From the NCBI RefSeq assembly GCF_024582715.1, contig NZ_CP102083.1, forward strand, positions 248,001-312,000: 64,000 bases of DNA, given 5' to 3'. The notes under the pieces were generated by a model, which was not told the origin of the DNA, did no database searches, and saw only the letters and a list, made by a program, of their open reading frames with translations. Position numbers and translations under genes: made by a program. This document shows positions 24,501 to 35,114 of this stretch, in pieces; within the stretch, counting starts at the first letter, position 1, and every line of letters starts with the position of its first letter. Source of the DNA: Mycoplasma sp. 2045 (lineage in GTDB: Bacteria > Bacillota_I > Bacilli_A > Mycoplasmatales > Metamycoplasmataceae).

Positions 24501-27500
24501 ACAAGTTTTGCTAATAAACTTCTAAATATTGATACTTTAGTATCAAACATGAACGATGCTATTGCTTCGCTTGATGGAGTAAAAAACTTAAATGATCTTA
24601 AGACACAAACAATCGCTCAAATTAAGAGTTTACAAAACATAAATAATCAAGAGAAGAATAGTTTAATTTCTGAAGTTCAAAATCAAAATTCATCAGCAGA
24701 TGTAAGATCTAAATTTGTTAAAGCTCAAAAACAAGATTTAACAAATAAGGTTGCTTCATTAACTAACTTATCAAACGTTCAAAGAAGTTTATTGACTAAT
24801 GAGATTAATAAAGATGCATTTAATTATCAAAATGTTAGTGCAGTTGTTTCAAACGCTTCTGAATTAAATACTGTAATCCCATCATTGAATCAATCAATCA
24901 ATCACGCAAATGAAGTTAAACAATCAATTAACTACAGTTATGCAACTGAAGAGATTAAAAATTCTTACAACAGTGCATATGATGAAATAGTTAATGCAAT
25001 CAATGTAAATAATTTTACAAATCCAATTGCTAACTTAAACTCATTATCAAGTTTCTTATCATCAGAAGAAGCTAGATTAGATGGAGCAGCAAATAAAGAA
25101 TTATTAGATGCAAAAACATCTGCTAAAGAACAAATTGATAGATTAGAAAAATTATCAAACACACAAAAGCAAGAAGCTAAAAATCAAATTGATGCTAAAA
25201 CTACAATTGCAGATGTTAACTTATTAAAAGACTATGTAACAAAAATTAATGACGCAATTGATAAATTAGATAAAGCAATTGAAGTCAAAGAAACACCAAA
25301 TTACAAACTTTCTGATATAGATAGACAAAGAGCATTTGATAATGCTATTAGTGCATTAGAAAACTTAAGAACAGTAGATAACTTTAATGATGTTGATTCT
25401 TATTTAGATAACAAACTAGGTACATTATCAGATGCAGAAACACAATTGAATGGTGAGAGCAAGCTTATTGAAAGAAAAAAACAAGCAATATCATCGATTG
25501 ATGATTTAGAGAATTTAACTACAGAACAAAAATTAAAAGCCAAAGAGCAAGTTAAATTAGCTACAGAACCAGATATGGTGCAAAAAATTGCAGATAATGC
25601 TGAAGATATTGATTTTGTTTTAGGAGCCTTAAAAGTTGCAAATAAATCAATTAGGACAATCAGATATTCATCTGCATCAGAAGCTGCTCAAAAAGAATTT
25701 AACGAAGCTAAAAAAGCCGCTGAAGTTTATGAAAATGCAATGGACTTTACAAAAGATTATGTTAATTTAGATTCTATTGGTAATAGATTATCAAATGCTG
25801 ATAGAGCACTTGATGGAGTAAAAAACTTAGATGATGCTAAAGAATTAGCGAAACAAAAATTAGGTGATTTAATCCATATATCAGATGATCAATTCATTAA
25901 TGCTTTCAATCAAATTGATCAAGCAGCGACATCAAAACAAGTTGAAACTGTTATTACAAATGTAACAAATATTGATAAAGCTATTGAAAAATTAAAATTA
26001 GCTAAAAAAGCTGAAGACACAATTGAGTTTAGAGAAGCAAGTAAAGAAAAATTAAACGATTTAACCAATGCAGTTGATTCGCTTAAAGGTGCTAAAGATG
26101 TTTTAGATTTCAACGCTGTCGCTATTGAAGATATTGACAATAAAATTAACACTCTTAAAAATGCTATTAAACATTTAGATGGAAGAGCAAATTTAGATAC
26201 AGCTAAATCAGATGCTAAAGCTAAATTACCTACTTTAACACACTTAAGTGCTAACCAAGTTACTGCTGCTGAAAGATTAATTAATGCTGCTACAACAGTT
26301 CAAGGTGTTAAAAACATTATTGCTAACGTTACAAATGTTGATGCTGCAATTGAACAAGTTGATGCATTAAACAAACTTAAAGAAGATTCAAAACCTAAAT
26401 ACACACAAGCAGAAGAAAGCTTACAACAAGCTGCAAATAATGCACTTACACCATTAGAAGATGCAAAAACATATGAAGACTTTACAAGTCCATATGATGA
26501 AGATGTTGTTACTAAGAAAGATGCACTTAAAAATGCTATTGATGCACTTGATGGTGACACAAAATTAGCTGATGCTAAAACAGAAGCCAAAGAAGCTATT
26601 GAAGCATTAAATAAGTTATCAAATGATTCGCAAAAAGAAGCTGCTAACAATTTAATTGATTCAGAAGCTATTGACACAATTGAAAAAGTTAATGCTATTG
26701 TTGAACGTGCAAAAGAACTTAACAATGCTTTACAAGCTCTTGAAAATGCAAATGCAGAAGAGTTAAAACCTAACTACACAGAAGCATCAACAACACCTAT
26801 AGATAAAAAAGCAGAATTTGATGCTGCAAAAGCAAAAATCGATGCAATCAAAGGAACAAGTGACTTTAGTCAACCAATTGCAAATATTGTAGAAGACACA
26901 AATGCACTTAATAATGCTGTTAGAGATCTTGATGGTCAAGATAGATTAGATGTTGTTAAAGCAGAAACTAAAGCTAAATTAGGTGAATTAACACACTTAA
27001 GTTCTGATCAAATTAGAGAAGCAAATAATCAAATCGATGTTGCAATAACAATTCAATTAACAAAAGACATTGTTACAAACGCAACAAATGTTGATACTGC
27101 AGTTGCACAAGTTCAAAGATTTAATGATGTTAAAACAAAACCACAATTTACAGAAGCTGATTCAGATAAAAAACAAGCTGCTCAAACAGCGTTTGACAAT
27201 TTACCAGGTGTAGAAACAGTAACAGACTTTACAACAAGTCCTATTGCTGAGATTACAGAAAAAACTGAAGCTCTTAATAATGCAATCAACTCACTTGATG
27301 GTCAACAAAATTTAGATACTGCAATAGCTGCCGCTAAATCTACTATTGATGCATTGCCTAACTTATCAGATGATGAGAAAAGAGACGCAAAAACTGAAGT
27401 TGAAAAACAAACAACTATCGCTAATGTTGCTGATAAATTATTAAATACTAAAAAACAAGATGCATCAAATAAAATTGGCTCATTATCAAACTTATCAGAT

Positions 27501-29333
27501 GATGTACAAAAACCAGCTGTTAAAGCTTTAATTAAATCAAAAGCAACTAAAGATGAAATTGATGCAATTGTTGCTAATGCAGAAAAAGTTAACAGTGGTA
27601 TCGGAACACTTAACGATGAAGTTGCGATAAAAGAAGAAGTTCAATACAAACAAGCATCAAATGACGTTAAAACAAACTTTTATAATGCTGTTACTGAATT
27701 AGAAGGATTATCAAGCTACACAGACTTTGAAACTCCATTTGACCAATTAGATACTAAATTACAAGCTGTATCTGAAACTAAGAGTTTATTAAATGGTAAA
27801 GATAGATTAGCTAATGCAATAGCAAAAGCTAAAGAAGCTATTGAGACACTTGAAAACTTAACATCAGTTCAAAAAGATGCTGCTAAAAATGAAGTTGAAT
27901 CTAAAACATCAATTGCTGATGTTGAAGAAAAATTACTTGAAACTCAAAGAGAAGATGCTATAGCTAAAATTAACTCATTACCTAAATTATCAGAAACTCA
28001 AAAAGAAAAAGCTATCAAATTAGTAGAAGCTAAATCAGATAAAGTAGGAATTGATAAAGTAGTTTCAAATGCATCAAGCATTGATGGAGCGATTGCTAAA
28101 GTTGAATCTGCTAGAGAAGTTGAAATAGAAATCAAATACACTCAAGCTTCAAACCAAGACGCATTTGATGATGTAGTTACTGCTTTAAACAACTTAACAA
28201 CAACACTTGACTTTGATGATGCATATCCTAACTTAGGTAATAAGTTAGATACATTAAAATCAACTCATGATGCTCTCGATGGTGTTGATAGATTAAAAAC
28301 AGCTAAAGAAGAAGCGCTTGCTGCTATCGAAGTTGCTTCAAACTTATCAGATACTCAAAAAGACGCTGCTAGAAACTCAGTAAACAGCTTAAATGAAGTT
28401 TCTAAGATTAAAGATATTAAAAATAATGTTAAAGCAATTAACAGTGCGCTTGATGTTGTTAAAAACGCTGAATATGTAAAAAATAAAACTCAATATACAA
28501 AAGCTTCACAAGGAAAACAAGTTGCATTCACAAATGTACTTGATGTATTACATGAACTTAAAACTAAAGATGAATTTAATACATCAGTTGAAAGTCTTAA
28601 TGAGAAATTAGATGCATTAAGAGATGCTCTTAATAATCTAGATGGTGATGTAAGATTATCAGAAGCAAAAGCTAAAGCTAATTATGATATAGATAACTTA
28701 ACTAACCTGACAGATGAACAAAAAACAAATGCTAAAGAATTAGTAAATTCACAAACATCAGTTGATACTATTAATAACATTCTGACAAATGCGACAGATG
28801 TTAATAATGCATTAGAGGTGTTTAATGAGGTACAAAAAGTTAAATCTACACCTAACTACACAGAAGCTGATGCACCTAAAAAATCAGCATTAGATAATGC
28901 ATTAGCAAAATCAACTGAATTAAGTAATAAGTTAGACTTTAACAATAGTGTGCGAGAATTAAATGAAAAAATCGATCCTGTAGTTCAAGCTAAAAAATCA
29001 TTAAATGGCGATTCTAATTTGGCTGCATCTAAAACAGATGTAAATGCAGAAATTAATAAGTTAAATAACTTATCAATTGAGCAAAAACAACAATTTATTT
29101 CTGAAGCTAATGGACAAGTAACTGTTCAAAAAGTTAAAGAAGTATTAGAAAAAGCTCAAAAATTAAATGAATCATTAAAGCCTCTTGATAATAAACCTGA
29201 AGAACCTACAAAAGTTGAAGAAGGTAAAAAACAAGGTGCTCCTGGTTGAATTTATGGAGTTATAGTTCCACCAATTGTTGGAATTGCTACAGGTTTAGGG
29301 TTCTTATTCAAGAGAATTTTTAGAAGAAAATAG
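21504..29333 (+). CDS. Giant surface protein: lipase domain, Ca-type repeats and about 18 GA modules
   Basis: 2609 residues. ATG 21504 was chosen over an upstream in-frame ATG (21459) because AGAGGTGG precedes it and a clean signal or anchor (residues 8-30) follows. Residues 72-86 and 108-122 hold DEDGDGILNKDE and DTDGDGIADNND, thrombospondin-3/EF-hand-type calcium repeats. GHSLGG at 278-283 is a lipase nucleophile elbow (Ser280); NNDPL and GSHSD further on could supply the Asp and His. A MucBP-like beta domain lies at about 473-550. From about 574 to 2560 run GA modules, each opening with L(D/N)G; I count 15 such openings plus about three extra modules without it. A membrane helix (about 2585-2603) and basic tail end the protein. 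GA modules bind serum albumin in other bacteria. Albumin binding and fatty-acid release are inferred. Confidence 0.85.
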
Positions 29334-29349
29334 AAATTCATAAAAATTA

Positions 29350-29383
29350 AACTTACATTTTATCCGGTGTAAGTTTTTTTGTT
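29350..29383 (+). terminator. Terminator of the lipase-GA gene
   Basis: Stem AACTTACA (29350-29357) with TGTAAGTT (29368-29375), then a T run broken by one G. It lies 16 bases after the stop. Confidence 0.85.
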
Positions 29384-29436
29384 TTTTTCTTTTACTCAAA
29401 AATACAAAAACACCTAGCGCAAAAGAGCAAAAAAAT

Positions 29437-29711
29437 ATTAACCATTGCTGGTTAATAAATTTCACTAAGCTTTTACATTGAAATCAGCTTTACCTTCTTG
29501 TTTTCATTTGTTTAAAAGTTTCTCTCATTCTTCAAATGATTCACATTGTAAGTATTCAAGTTGATCTTTGTTGATTAAAGGGTCAAATTTAGGGGATTTG
29601 TTTGTATTTGTGTAATGATAGTATCATTGTTTAACTTTCTTAATATCATCTTCAACATCTGCTCTATTAACAGGGAATGTGTAAGATTTCATTCTTCTTT
29701 GGTTAATTTCC
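29437..29711. repeat. Left copy of the 275-bp direct repeat flanking the IS1634-like element
   Basis: Compared line by line, it is identical to 31570-31844. It carries a duplicate of the last 247 bases of the nuclease gene (minus strand) and its terminator hairpin TTAACC/GGTTAA (29438-29455). On the minus strand the hairpin is followed by a T run (29431-29435 and beyond), so this copy keeps the complete terminator. It is a target-site duplication, 273 bp if the terminal CC belongs to the IS. Confidence 0.93.
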
Positions 29712-31569
29712 TGAGTTTCCAAGTTAAAGGGATAAAAACGAAAACACCTACAAATAAGGCGTTTTCGTTTTTTGTTATTTTTAATTACAATGATAGATTT
29801 TCTATAACAAATGAAAAATCTTTATATATTTTGTTTAATTCATAATGGTTTGGATCTAAATTATTAATAATTTCACCAACAACTTTACCATTCACAGTTT
29901 TAGTTGTTATTGTTATAAGTTTTAAGGCATCCACAAACATATTCATAGTTACCTTTTGAATTTCACCATTATCTTCATAGAACTTTTTGAGTTTGTAAAT
30001 TGAGTATTTTAAAACAATCAACGCTAAGAAACATAAGAAAACATGCGCTTGAATGTGAGAATCTTTATGAACAAACATTGGTCTAACTTCAAGCGAAGAT
30101 TTCAATGTTCTAAAATCTTCTTCAATTTTTCATTGTTGTCTATAAATTTCATTAGCTCTTTGTGCTGTTAAATTAGGTATGTTGGTTTCAATCATATAGA
30201 AACCATCTTGATCAGCTATTTTTTAATTTTAGAGTAATTTAATTTGGCAATTGTTTTGCCTTCAACATCCATATATTTTTTCTTGTATTCTGGAACAAGA
30301 TCACTTAAGCAAATTACATTATTAATTGATTTTTCTCATATTTTGCTATCGAAAAAGCTCTTTTTATTCTGTCAAGCTTTTCTTTTGCTGGGCTAAAGTA
30401 AACTATTTGTTTTCTAAGAGTTTGATTAAATCTTTTCCTTTTTCTATTGTTTGCTCAAACAGATTCCACAAATCTGCTTTTTGAAAACATTTCATGTTCC
30501 AACATATAATCTTTATCTTCGATGATGAATCTTTTATCTGCTTCGCTAAGGTTATTGATACGTTTTTGGACGATGTATTTATAGCCTTTCTGTTCTAAAA
30601 ATCTTAAGTTAGCATTTTGACTAATTCCTCTGTCGGCAATGATTGTTATGTCTTTAATCTTGTAAATTCTTTCCATTTCAATTAAAAACTTAATTAAAGT
30701 TTGTGAATCGGCAGTATTTCCTTCAAAAATTTTGTAATGAAAAGGTATTCCATTATTGTCTGTCGCCATTGCTATTACAATTTGGTCTTCATCATGCTTG
30801 CCGTCTTTTGAAAAACCTTTTTGTCTTACGCCTTTTCTTGAAAAACTTTCAAAATAAACAGTTGTATTGTCAAAGTGTAATTGTTTACTGTTTCTATTAG
30901 TTAATTCTTGTAATTTATTGTAAAGATTGAATAAAATAGTTTCTTTGTTTGTTAAAAAGTATCAAAATAGTTATAAATTGATGATTTTTTAATTTCAACA
31001 TTGTGTAAAAAATCGTTTTTGTTTTTATATTGACAAATGTAGCTTCTTGGAAAAATAATTCTGGTTCCAATGACAAATTCAAGAACTTCTTCTAATGATT
31101 TGTGTTTGCTTTTTGGCAATGAACTGAATAAATCTAGTTCTTTGATAATTTTGTAAATTAAATCAATTCCAACATTTTTAACATTGGTTTCAACAGATGT
31201 TGGCTCTAACAATTCAAAAAATTTGCTCTTTGCTTCAACTTTGTTGTTTGTGAATGGAACTAATTTTGCGATTGCCTTTAAATCATCAATGTTTTGCAAA
31301 GAATATTTATCTTTGATTTCGTCTCAATAGCCTAGACCAACTAAATCACCAATTCCTTTACCATAACCTTTTGAAATCCCAATTGCTAAATAGATGCCTT
31401 TAGGGTTGTTTCTTTTATATAAAATGTAATTGCTCATGCTTTAATTATACACTATTATCATTGTAATCATTGTAAAAAATAAAAATTTTTTGATTTTTTA
31501 CTTATATACATAGTATATAAGTAGAGTTTAAAAATTATAAAAAATGAGCTTCCTACTTGGAAACTCAGG
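29710..31569 (-). mobile_element. IS1634-like insertion sequence (IS4/IS1634 group, about 1.86 kb)
   Basis: The ends are a 15-bp perfect inverted repeat: CCTGAGTTTCCAAGT at 29710-29724 and its complement at 31555-31569. The element is 1860 bp long, near the size reported for IS1634 (about 1.87 kb). It holds one transposase gene on the minus strand, now broken by frameshifts. Between the transposase stop and the left end lies a hairpin (29734-29748 with 29758-29772) that would stop outward transcription. It is flanked by a direct repeat of 273-275 bp, in line with the long, variable duplications described for IS1634 in Mycoplasma mycoides. Confidence 0.92.
29785..31437 (-). pseudogene. IS1634-like transposase broken by three frameshifts
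   Basis: ATG at 31437 begins MSNYILYKRNNPKGIYLAIG. The DDE-type regions are visible as HFDNTTVYFES, IADRGISQN and IEEDFRTLKSSLEVRP, followed by the C-terminal IQAHVFLCFLAL. Three single-base losses split it: in a T5 run on the coding strand near 30955-30959 (T6 restores the frame), in an A run near 30360-30366, and in an A6 run near 30221-30226. Adding one base to each run restores one continuous protein of about 550 residues ending at TAA 29785-29787, the expected size. As written it makes no full-length transposase. Alternatives are sequencing error or programmed slippage (see findings). Confidence 0.85.
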
Positions 31570-31844
31570 ATTAACCATTGCTGGTTAATAAATTTCACTA
31601 AGCTTTTACATTGAAATCAGCTTTACCTTCTTGTTTTCATTTGTTTAAAAGTTTCTCTCATTCTTCAAATGATTCACATTGTAAGTATTCAAGTTGATCT
31701 TTGTTGATTAAAGGGTCAAATTTAGGGGATTTGTTTGTATTTGTGTAATGATAGTATCATTGTTTAACTTTCTTAATATCATCTTCAACATCTGCTCTAT
31801 TAACAGGGAATGTGTAAGATTTCATTCTTCTTTGGTTAATTTCC
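31570..31844. repeat. Right copy of the 275-bp direct repeat flanking the IS1634-like element
   Basis: Identical to 29437-29711. It contains the genuine 3' end of the nuclease gene (31598-31844) and the terminator hairpin. The T run that should follow the hairpin on the minus strand has been replaced by the IS end. Confidence 0.93.
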
Positions 31845-32428
31845 ACATTTTCAGGGTTCAAATAATCTCCAAGGTCATCTCTTAAGAATAAAGCGATAAT
31901 TGAGTAATGGTTAGCTCCTTTTAAATACGAATAAAGTTGTGCTTGTTTTCTATACGAAGGGTCAACATCTTTGTCGCCTCAGAGTTCATATTTCTTATCT
32001 TGTGCTGTTTTGATTTCAAGAATCATATTTGTCGAAGGGATGTATCCATCGGGAACTCCCATAATGACATCATCCTTGTCTTTAAAATAGTTATATTCAT
32101 AATCAGCAGCAACAAAGTTTTCAATCACTACATTAGGGTGCATCTTTCTTAAGAAATCAAATATTTTAGGTTCTAAAATAGTCCCTGCATTAATGTATTT
32201 TTGTGATAACACAGGTAATTTTAAGTGTGCAATGTGACAAAATGCATTAAATTCATTTTTGAATGCATCCTTAATTAAAATCTCAGAAACGGTGCTTCCT
32301 CCGATTTTTTTGTATTTTAAAAACTTATTATCAGATTTAAGTTGCTCAATCATATGATCTTTTAAAACAATCACACTATTTTCTCAATCAAACTCATAAT
32401 CTCTCTTGTTGTAATATTGTCTAGCCAT
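31598..32428 (-). CDS. Putative PD-(D/E)XK nuclease, MAGa7180-type
   Basis: 276 residues from ATG 32428 to TAG 31598-31600; codons through the repeat were checked and only TGA (Trp) occurs. Residues near the middle read NAGTILEPKIFDFL, then GVPDGYIP and MILEIKTA. The Glu of EPKIF, the Asp of PDG and the ExK of LEIKTA match the active-site layout of YqaJ/lambda-exonuclease-like PD-(D/E)XK nucleases. I recall a mycoplasma family named for M. agalactiae MAGa7180 with this pattern. It may act in recombination, repair or nucleic-acid scavenging; no signal peptide is seen, so it is probably cytoplasmic. The IS1634-like element entered at its 3' end without destroying it. Confidence 0.8.
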
Positions 32429-32623
32429 ATTCTTATTTTAAATTATTTTTTACTTAAAAATCAAGTTATTTTATAAGTTATTTTATAAATTTTATTTTTA
32501 ATAAAACAAGACAAAATTAGCCTAAAAATACACTTTAAATTCATAAATGAATTTCATATATATGTTATTATTAAGTTATAAATTATAAATACCTGAATAA
32601 TTTACATAAAAATAATTAATTTA

Positions 32624-32653
32624 TTGACCAATTAATTTGTAGGGTGTTATAAT
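32624..32653 (+). promoter_or_regulatory. Promoter of the MIP-MIB-F1-like ATPase operon
   Basis: TTGACC (32624-32629) and a perfect TATAAT (32648-32653), 18 bp apart. Transcription would start near 32660, leaving a leader of about 100 bases before the MIP start. No terminator or comparable promoter is evident until 45595. Confidence 0.7.
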
Positions 32654-32670
32654 ATTAAAGTTAGCATCAA

Positions 32671-32685
32671 TATATATATATATAT
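32671..32685. repeat. TA dinucleotide tract in the MIP leader
   Basis: Seven TA units plus one T, about 10-25 bases after the predicted transcription start. Such tracts change length by slippage; here the change would alter the 5' leader, not the reading frame. Confidence 0.8.
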
Positions 32686-32758
32686 TGGTTATATATTTAT
32701 TTTTTGATTTAAAACTAGTTTTAACTTCAAGCGAAGCTAAACAAAAATGGAGTAAATT

Positions 32759-35095
32759 ATGAAAAAAAATAAACTTAAATTAATGTTGCTTGCAACATTT
32801 GGATCGATTGTTTCAATTTCATCTTTAGGTATTTCTTGTGGACAAACAAAACCAAAACCTGAAAATCCGGCAAATCCTAAAAAAGACGATCCTCAAAACC
32901 CTAAAGATAATGGTGGTAACGAGGGTGATAAAGTTATTGTGGAACCTGAAATTCCTACAAGACCTACAAATCCAGGTGTTGGATTAAATATTCCGGGTAT
33001 GCCTGAACTTTACAAAACAGATCCTGCAGCATATAAAAAACTTCAAGAGTCAGAGAAAAATGTTCTTGATTTACAAGGATATGTAAAAGCTCTTAAAGAT
33101 TACCGTGGTGATTATTCATCAAAATTAGCTGATAACTTAAAATTAACACCAGAGCAAATTGAGGCATATGACCAAAAAGCTAAAGCAGAAGGTCAACCTA
33201 CATTCGAAAGTGCTGTCGTTAGAAACTTCTCTGTCGTGAACTCTGATGGAACTTTATCATTAAACCCATTAAGAGATGACACAAAAGCAGCTTACTGAGA
33301 TTCAGTTCCTTTAAATAGAGGGTTACCTAGATATTTAGCTAATGAAATGTACAAGAAAACTGCTCTTCAATCTTATGCTATTAAACTTATGAACACTAAC
33401 TCATTAATAGATCAACACAGAATGTACAATGGTTCTGCGTGAATTTTAGATTACAAACTTGATGAAAATGGATATCCAACAAAATGATATATCGCAACAA
33501 ATATTCACGTTATTCAAGCATTTGCTGCATCAACTGCAAATGCGTCAAGTCAATCAAGATTCAAACACATTAATGATTTACAAGCTGAAGCTGATAACTA
33601 TAATAAATACACAAAAGTAGTTGAAGATGCTGATGCAGAATACCACAAATTAACAAAAGAAGTTAATGCAAGAATTAAAGCTAAAGATGATGAAATCAAG
33701 TCATATGAAGATAAAAAATACGAAGCTTTATATGCAGGTAATCAAGCAGAAGCTGATAGATATGAAAAACAAGCTCTAGCAGTTAGAGAAAATGACTTGC
33801 CACCTTTATATGCAGAAGTGCAAAGAATTCAAGTTGAACAATGAAATCCAAAATGATTAACAAAATATACTGAAGCTAAAAACTGACTTAAACAAGGTGT
33901 AATTGGCGAAACTGTAGGTATCCAATTATTACACTTTAACGATGAAACTCCAATTGACCAATGATTAAAAGCTAATGAACTTCAACCAACAGTTGATATA
34001 TTTAGTTTCAAACCATCACAAGTTAAACTAGTTTACGCCGGTCTTGACTTCTTAAGAACTAGCCCAAGAGATTATGTAGATCCAAATTCACCATTATCAG
34101 AATTAGAAGAAGCAGCAGACTTTGCTGTTCTCGAATTTGATTTTAGCAATTCAGATAATACATATGAATACAACTCGATTAATGGAGATCCACAAAACAC
34201 ATTTGGTGAACCAAAATCAGTTAGTTCAGCTGCTGAATTAGCTAGATTAGCTACAAGTAATTTTGCAAACTGAAATGAAAATGAAAAATTCAAGTTTGCT
34301 ACAAAGAGTTTAAAAGCTACATATCAACAAGATGAACAAACAATGATACCTAATGTCAGATTAACAAACGATAAAACTGCAAATATCCCAAAATCAAAAA
34401 TCAACTTAATTTCAGTAGCCTTCCCAAATGCTAAAACTGACCACTTATTTAACCGTAAGGTGTTAGAAAGATCTGAAGTTGCAATTATTGATTCAGGATT
34501 TAGTCAAAGTATTTGAACTAATAAACCTGTTTATGTCGCAGAAGGTCAACAAGTTGATAAAAAAGTATTCACAAAAGAATACGGAAGTGGATGAAACAAA
34601 TCACTAAGCGTGAGAAACTTTATCGATATGCCTGGTGTATTTGATATTACAATCGTTTCTCCATTAATTAATTCAAGCAAAAACGAAGGTTACAAATTCG
34701 GTGTAATTAGAGATTCTGCTTCAACTTACACAGGAGATAGATACTTAAACTACGGATTAGGTTACTCATTAGGTGCTTGACAGCCTTTATCTGGTGCATC
34801 AGGTTCATCAGTTAGAACAATTGATAATGAAATTGTTGGAATTAACTATGCAACAGCTGATTCAACAGGTGTGTCATTAACTGCTTTAACTCAAGCATTC
34901 AGATCAGAAGGTGAATCTTACAATGGTTTCTATGGTAAATACAAATTAGAACAATATGACTTAATTTACGGTGGTGGAGAAAATCAAAGATCATCATACC
35001 GTGAAGCATTACAAGAGTTATATCCAAATATTCAAACTTACTTATTCAAACAAGGAGCAAATTTAATTCCTGAAGAATACAAATTCAACAAATAA
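32759..35095 (+). CDS. Mycoplasma immunoglobulin protease MIP (DUF31 serine protease lipoprotein)
   Basis: 778 residues from ATG 32759 with GGAG upstream. The signal ends GISC (Cys27 lipidated), followed by a Pro/Lys/Asn-rich spacer to about residue 75. The trypsin-like triad of the DUF31/MIP family can be read directly: His250 in ATNIHV, Asp454 in ADFAVLEFD and Ser681 in GASGSS. A long charged helical insertion (about residues 275-345) lies between His and Asp. In characterised mycoplasmas MIP cuts the VH region from IgG held by MIB. The next gene, 19 bases on, is MIB, which supports the assignment. The whole operon downstream is the F1-like ATPase. It acts at the outer face of the membrane. 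Confidence 0.9.
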
Positions 35096-35114
35096 TTAAA
35101 GAAAGGTATTAATT

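Noticed and set aside
23723..26725. Several minus-strand frames of 65-141 codons inside the GA-module gene
   Set aside because: They are shadows of the repetitive coding sequence, with no ribosome sites, and the plus frame is continuous for 7.8 kb.
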